A DNA stretch of 25,443 nt, taken from positions 1 to 25,443 of the IMG/VR virus record IMGVR_UViG_3300034170_000010; one strand, given 5' to 3'. Source of the DNA: a virus. Positions 22,901-25,443 of this stretch are shown piece by piece (position 1 is the first letter of the stretch; the number at the start of each line of letters is the position of its first letter). The position numbers were made by a program, and so were the translations under genes. The notes under the pieces were generated by a model. The model was not told the origin of the DNA. It was given only the letters and a program-made list of their open reading frames with translations, and did not search any database.

Positions 22901-23458
22901 ATGCAAGTTACTACTCTGTTGAATCCGGGCCAGAACCCTTTGGCACAAACCATCCGCCGCGAAGTGGCGCGTATTATCTCCCAACTGGAGGGTGCCGACG
23001 TTCTGGGTACTCCTGAGGCGCTGTTCGCAGCCTTCCTCGCGGATGCTGCATCCAAGACTCCGGGCTACGCCGGTCCTGTACTGCCAGCTACTCAGGTAGT
23101 CGTATCCAACGCAGGCTCGGTGCCTGTCAAGAACAGCGCCGGTAGCAAGACCGTCACCGGCACTGCAACCGTAGCCGCTGGCGTGCTGACTGGCGTGGGC
23201 CTCGCTGCTACTGAGGCAATCGTCTCCAACGCACAGGGCGGCATCGCTGTCACCAACTCCGCAGCAGTGGCCATTCCCGGCACTCACACCGCTCGCGTAG
23301 CTGCTGGCTTGGTGACTCGCGTCGATCTCGCAGCTACCGTTGGTACTGTCGTGCAGGGCGTCAAGCAATCGGGCTGGACCGTCACTGGCACCGGCACCTT
23401 CTTCACCCCAACCGTGGTTGCTGGTGTTTGCACTGGCGGCGTGCTGTCTGCTTCCTAA
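22901..23458 (+). CDS. Unknown repeat-built beta protein, 185 aa (possible virion decoration or spike)
   Basis: AGGAG lies 7 bases before ATG 22901. Residues 1-55 are helical (QTIRREVARIISQLEGADVLGTPEALFAAFLADAAS). From about 62 there are three imperfect repeats of about 40 residues: VVVSNAGSVPVKNSAG..VTGTATVAAGVLTGVGLAAT, IVSNAQGGIAVTNSAA..IPGTHTARVAAGLVTRVDLAAT and VVQGVKQSGWTVTGTGTF..TVVAGVCTGGVLS. The repeats are Thr/Val/Gly/Ala rich and should form beta strands. This is typical of virion surface proteins (decoration or head fibre), but I recognise no family. It lies between large terminase and the lysis cassette. The endolysin start overlaps its stop (TAATG). Confidence 0.75.
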   Translation: MQVTTLLNPGQNPLAQTIRREVARIISQLEGADVLGTPEALFAAFLADAASKTPGYAGPVLPATQVVVSNAGSVPVKNSAGSKTVTGTATVAAGVLTGVGLAATEAIVSNAQGGIAVTNSAAVAIPGTHTARVAAGLVTRVDLAATVGTVVQGVKQSGWTVTGTGTFFTPTVVAGVCTGGVLSAS

Positions 23459-23928
23459 TGCGTAACAAGGCCATCGGCGGTGCAGCTCTAGCGGCTGCCA
23501 TCGCTGGCCTTTACCAGCTAGAGGGGCTGGAACTGTCCGCTTACCGAGACATCGCAGGAGTCCCCACCATCTGTGCGGGGACCACCAGCGGCGTCAGGAT
23601 GGGCGACAGGGCCACTCCACAGCAGTGCTGGGACATGACGGTACGTGACTATCAACTTCATGAGCGCGCAGTCCTGAGAGGCATCAGCGTGCCCCTGAAC
23701 GTGAACCAGCAGACCGCCCTGACCTTCTTCTGCTACAACGTGGGCATCGCCGCCTGCATGGATTCCACCGCCTTCCGCAAGCTCAACGCCGGTGACTACC
23801 GTGCGGGCTGTCAGGCGATGGCTCTCTTCAACAAAGTGACCGTCAACGGGCGCAAGGTCGTTTCCAAGGGCCTCGTCAACCGTCGGGCGGCAGAGGTTCG
23901 CCAATGCTTGCTTCCCGTATCGCCGTGA
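23458..23928 (+). CDS. SAR endolysin (T4-lysozyme-type muramidase)
   Basis: The 156-aa protein has an N-terminal signal-anchor-release segment MRNKAIGGAALAAAIAGLYQ (Ala/Gly-rich, weakly hydrophobic) followed by the glycoside hydrolase 24 triad E22-x8-D31-x5-T37 in LEGLELSAYRDIAGVPT, then ICAGTTSGVRMGD. It cleaves the glycan strands of peptidoglycan after release from the membrane. It has several cysteines (CAGTT, QQCWD, CYNVG, AACM, GCQAM, RQCLL) outside the SAR segment, so activation is likely R21-like by refolding rather than P1-like thiol exchange; this is inference. Start ATG overlaps the preceding TAA as TAATG, without a clear ribosome-binding site. phiKMV-type phages use the same enzyme class. 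Confidence 0.93.
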   Translation: MRNKAIGGAALAAAIAGLYQLEGLELSAYRDIAGVPTICAGTTSGVRMGDRATPQQCWDMTVRDYQLHERAVLRGISVPLNVNQQTALTFFCYNVGIAACMDSTAFRKLNAGDYRAGCQAMALFNKVTVNGRKVVSKGLVNRRAAEVRQCLLPVSP

Positions 23929-24221
23929 TTCTCGCCCTGATCCTCGCCACCTGTGCCGCTGTGTACGGGCTCAGCGAGGCCAGCCTTGCTCGTGGCCTTC
24001 TCCAAGACCAGATCAAGCTGACACAGGCCGCAGAGGAGCGCACACGCAAGATCCAATCCAACCTTCGTGCCGTGAGATCCGATTATGCCACATCTGAGCT
24101 ACGTCTTCGGGCTGCTCTTGCTACGACTCCTGATCGTGGGACTCCTCGTCCTGTCTATGACGAGCTGTGCCGTCGTGCCAAGTGCGCCAAGCTGGACTCC
24201 ATGCCAACACCCGCTGATTGA
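23904..24221 (+). CDS. Rz: Rz-like inner-membrane spanin
   Basis: The 105-aa protein begins with a membrane helix MLASRIAVILALILATCAAVYGL and continues with a charged coiled coil (about 28-70, LARGLLQDQIKLTQAAEERTRKIQ), the shape of i-spanins that reach across the periplasm. AGAGG lies 7 bases before ATG 23904, inside the end of the endolysin, so the genes overlap by 25 bases. The partner Rz1 starts within this gene in another frame. Together they fuse inner and outer membranes at the last step of lysis of a Gram-negative host. Confidence 0.88.
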   Translation: MLASRIAVILALILATCAAVYGLSEASLARGLLQDQIKLTQAAEERTRKIQSNLRAVRSDYATSELRLRAALATTPDRGTPRPVYDELCRRAKCAKLDSMPTPAD

Positions 24222-24318
24222 TCCCTCGACGGACCACGGCGTTTACAGAGCCCTCCTTGCCTATGAGCAGGAGATCGACACATGCAACGCCCTGAATGGG
24301 CAAGAGGTAACACAATGA
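24085..24318 (+). CDS. Rz1: Rz1-like outer-membrane lipoprotein spanin, nested in Rz
   Basis: The 77-aa frame starts inside Rz (out of frame) and has a lipoprotein signal: hydrophobic LLLLRLLIVGLLVLSMTS before Cys28, then CAVVPSAPSWTPC with prolines. Acylation of Cys28 would anchor the mature 50-residue protein in the outer membrane. The lipobox MTSC is slightly off consensus. It extends 97 bases past the Rz stop and ends in an ATGA overlap with the next gene. The nested layout is the classical Rz/Rz1 pattern. No strong ribosome-binding site is visible. Confidence 0.83.
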   Translation: MPHLSYVFGLLLLRLLIVGLLVLSMTSCAVVPSAPSWTPCQHPLIDPSTDHGVYRALLAYEQEIDTCNALNGQEVTQ

Positions 24319-24830
24319 ACGGATACAACGGTCGTACCAACCAACCCGAGCGTATTTACTCTCTCGGCGGCGCTCTGATGACTACTGACCAGACTCGCGG
24401 CTTCGTAGAGAAACGTCAGTTTCGTGCGTACAAAGAGTTCACTGCGCTTACCGTCATCAAGATGGTCTTCGCTAAGCCCTTCTACCTGACTGCACAGAGT
24501 CTCTGGACCGGTCAAGGTGCTGCTCGCCTCGTTGTAAGTACAGGTGGTGTGGAAGGCGGGACGTTCGTCACTATGCCTACTAAGTTCTGCAAGTGGTTAC
24601 TGGATGGCGCTATCGCTGGCAACACTCTCGTGACTACTGGCGGCACCGTGACCATCGTTAACGAACGTGAAGTACTGCGTGCTGACTCTGGAACTACCGG
24701 TGGCGGTGCGGGTAACGGTACTGAACTGTCCGGCAGACGCGCATTACCTGCTGGTACTTACTACTTCACCATCACTCCTACCGGGACTACCTCCGGGATG
24801 TACTCTCTGGAGTGGGAAGAGTTCGTTTAA
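24315..24830 (+). CDS. Unknown beta-rich protein, 171 aa, last gene (possible virion protein)
   Basis: ATG 24315 overlaps the Rz1 TGA and has AGAGG 7 bases upstream. The product MNGYNGRTNQPERIYSLGG... has an early helix-like region (RGFVEKRQFRAYKEF), then many beta strands with Thr/Gly turns (LTAQSLWTGQGAARLVVSTGGVEGGTFV, NTLVTTGGTVTIVNERE, AGTYYFTITPTGTTSG) and ends SLEWEEFV. I recognise no family. Beta-rich, Thr/Gly-rich composition and right-end position in a late operon suggest a virion decoration, head-fibre or adhesion protein, but this is speculation. A hairpin follows its stop. Confidence 0.75.
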   Translation: MNGYNGRTNQPERIYSLGGALMTTDQTRGFVEKRQFRAYKEFTALTVIKMVFAKPFYLTAQSLWTGQGAARLVVSTGGVEGGTFVTMPTKFCKWLLDGAIAGNTLVTTGGTVTIVNEREVLRADSGTTGGGAGNGTELSGRRALPAGTYYFTITPTGTTSGMYSLEWEEFV

Positions 24831-24841
24831 GCCTACTGTAC

Positions 24842-24867
24842 TAAGTCCTCTGCTATCAGAGGGCTTA
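24842..24867 (+). terminator. Hairpin after the last gene (possible terminator or processing site)
   Basis: TAAGTCCTCTG (24842-24852), loop CTAT and CAGAGGGCTTA (24857-24867) form an 11-pair stem with one T-G pair. It begins 11 bases after the last stop codon. No T-run follows (ACTAGAG does not qualify), so it is not a textbook intrinsic terminator, but its position fits 3' end formation or transcript protection. Confidence 0.6.
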
Positions 24868-24958
24868 CTAGAGTTGGACCCAAAAATAATATCCTTACGC
24901 GCTAGGCCCCCTCCGACTCATACTGAGCGACTACCCCCCGGTGCCATCCATCAGGGCA

Positions 24959-24995
24959 GCACCTCGGGCCAATCCGTCGTTTCCCAACGAGGTGC
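24959..24995. repeat. 8-bp perfect inverted repeat in the right end
   Basis: GCACCTCG (24959-24966) and CGAGGTGC (24988-24995) are perfect inverted copies separated by 21 bases. The spacing suits either a hairpin with large loop or a dimeric protein site two helical turns apart. No function is known. Confidence 0.5.
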
Positions 24996-25007
24996 ACAGT
25001 GTCTCAC

Positions 25008-25095
25008 GGTATCGACGAGGCTGTCAAGGGGTATCGACGAGCGGTATGCCGGGCAATTCCCATGCAAGACAGATGCCATATGGAGAATCGACGAG
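25008..25095 (+). repeat. Three ATCGACGAG direct repeats
   Basis: GGTATCGACGAG occurs at 25008-25019 and 25030-25041, exactly 22 bases apart, and ATCGACGAG again at 25087-25095. They lie in non-coding DNA between the last gene and the right-end promoter. Iterated sites in such a position could bind terminase or a replication protein. Confidence 0.6.
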
Positions 25096-25236
25096 AAGGG
25101 GCCTGAGAGGGCACAGGAGACGCGACAACGGCAGGGCCTAGCGTTGGTATGGACGGCAGGAGAACGTGGCAGGAGCAGAATATGGGCAGGCAAAGGCGGG
25201 CTCTATCTGTCTTGTTTCCCTGCATTCATTGGCTCA

Positions 25237-25261
25237 AATCAATTGGGCACCTATAGACTAC
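25237..25261 (+). promoter_or_regulatory. Putative phage RNAP promoter, copy 4 (phiOR-like right-end promoter)
   Basis: This intact motif has +1 G at 25256, followed by ACTACCAACCATT, nearly the same as the capsid and fibre copies. It points right with no gene ahead in the window. T7 has phiOR in the same place, used for concatemer-related transcription and as a replication origin in vitro. A role in packaging or replication is therefore likely. Confidence 0.85.
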
Positions 25262-25310
25262 CAACCATTTAATAGGCTTGAGGTCCGGGCAGGCTTGATC
25301 TGTCTACAGG

Positions 25311-25405
25311 CACACACACAGAATCAACACACAGTCAACACACACAGACACAGAGAGGACAGAGGACACACAGAGATAGACAGAGGGATTGACAGAGAGA
25401 ATCCC
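25311..25405 (+). repeat. CA/GA-rich, nearly T-free repeat tract with phased ACAGAG hexamers
   Basis: Bases 25311-25386 contain only three Ts. The left part has (CA)n and two TCAACACACA copies (25324-25333, 25335-25344). The right part has ACAGAG at 25350, 25359, 25370, 25380 and 25392. GGGATT (25385-25390) and AATCCC (25400-25405) form a 6-bp stem around the last hexamer. T7 has its own short repeat arrays next to the terminal repeats; this may be an equivalent. Confidence 0.65.
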
Positions 25406-25443
25406 AGCATGATACATACGCACGTCATGTACATAGATGAAGA

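Larger units (their letters stand above)
24831..25443. other. Non-coding right end, 613 bases; probable genome terminus
   Basis: No convincing gene lies here. A 201-codon plus-strand frame covers part of it, but it starts inside the last gene, has no ribosome-binding site and is arginine/proline rich like noise. The region holds a hairpin, a dyad (24959-24995), three ATCGACGAG repeats, a promoter copy and a nearly T-free repeat tract. In T7-like phages the right end after the last gene carries phiOR, packaging signals and the terminal repeat. The window probably reaches the end of the genome, but this cannot be proven without the left end. Confidence 0.6.

Noticed and set aside
21847-23055. 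Minus-strand open frame of 402 codons opposite the large terminase
   Set aside because: Fully antisense to TerL motifs, no start signal, composition like reverse-complement read-out.
24667-25272. 201-codon plus-strand frame in the right end
   Set aside because: It starts inside the last gene without a ribosome-binding site, is Pro/Arg rich, and runs through repeats and the promoter.
1-25443. tRNA genes, CRISPR arrays, insertion sequences, integrase or repressor genes
   Set aside because: None seen. The repeats found are promoter copies or short right-end repeats, and all genes fit a strictly lytic late region.

Overview
The window is the late (structural, packaging and lysis) half of a T7-like podovirus genome of the Autographiviridae kind. 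A single-subunit, T7-type RNA polymerase is followed by portal, scaffold, capsid, tail tubular proteins A and B, three ejected internal virion proteins, a tail fibre with a T7 gp17-type N-terminus, holin, small and large terminase, and a SAR-endolysin/spanin cassette. All genes lie on the plus strand, tightly packed and often overlapping by ATGA. Placing the RNA polymerase directly upstream of the head genes and using a SAR endolysin is typical of phiKMV-related (Krylovirinae-like) phages. A Pseudomonas or other gammaproteobacterial host is therefore likely, but this is inference: no host gene is in the window.

Layout. 1-1413: end of the DNA-metabolism region (a partial gene, a 99-aa unknown, an ATP-dependent DNA ligase, a 23-aa peptide). 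1422-3827: RNA polymerase. 3828-4625: two copies of a putative phage promoter bracketing an AT-rich small gene, then a 161-aa unknown. 4585-8419: a T7 gp7.3-like protein, portal, scaffold, a promoter, capsid and a strong terminator. 8476-18187: tail tube and internal virion proteins. 18190-20627: promoter, leader hairpin and tail fibre. 20647-22887: holin and terminase. 22901-24830: a repeat-built beta protein, SAR endolysin, Rz/Rz1 and a second beta-rich unknown. 24831-25443: non-coding right end with hairpins, direct repeats, a last promoter and a nearly T-free repeat tract. It is probably the genome end and possibly contains the terminal repeat.

How it works together (inference). The phage polymerase probably reads a highly conserved motif, AATTGGGCACCTATAGACT with flanks, seen four times intact (+1 G at about 3847, 7396, 18209 and 25256) and once with the +1 G deleted (4107-4129). 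The four intact copies sit after the polymerase, before capsid, before fibre and at the right end, much like T7 late promoters and phiOR. A UUCG-loop terminator follows capsid, as Tphi does in T7, and should boost capsid over downstream genes.

The most interesting points are: an SGNH-hydrolase domain with visible Ser/Gly/Asn/Asp-His blocks in the tail fibre; ACAGAG hexamers spaced about 10.5 bp apart near the right end; the promoter-bracketed AT-rich gene; the promoter variant lacking +1 G; a perfect hairpin overlapping the capsid promoter; and the absence of a recognisable transglycosylase domain at the N-terminus of the gp16-like protein.
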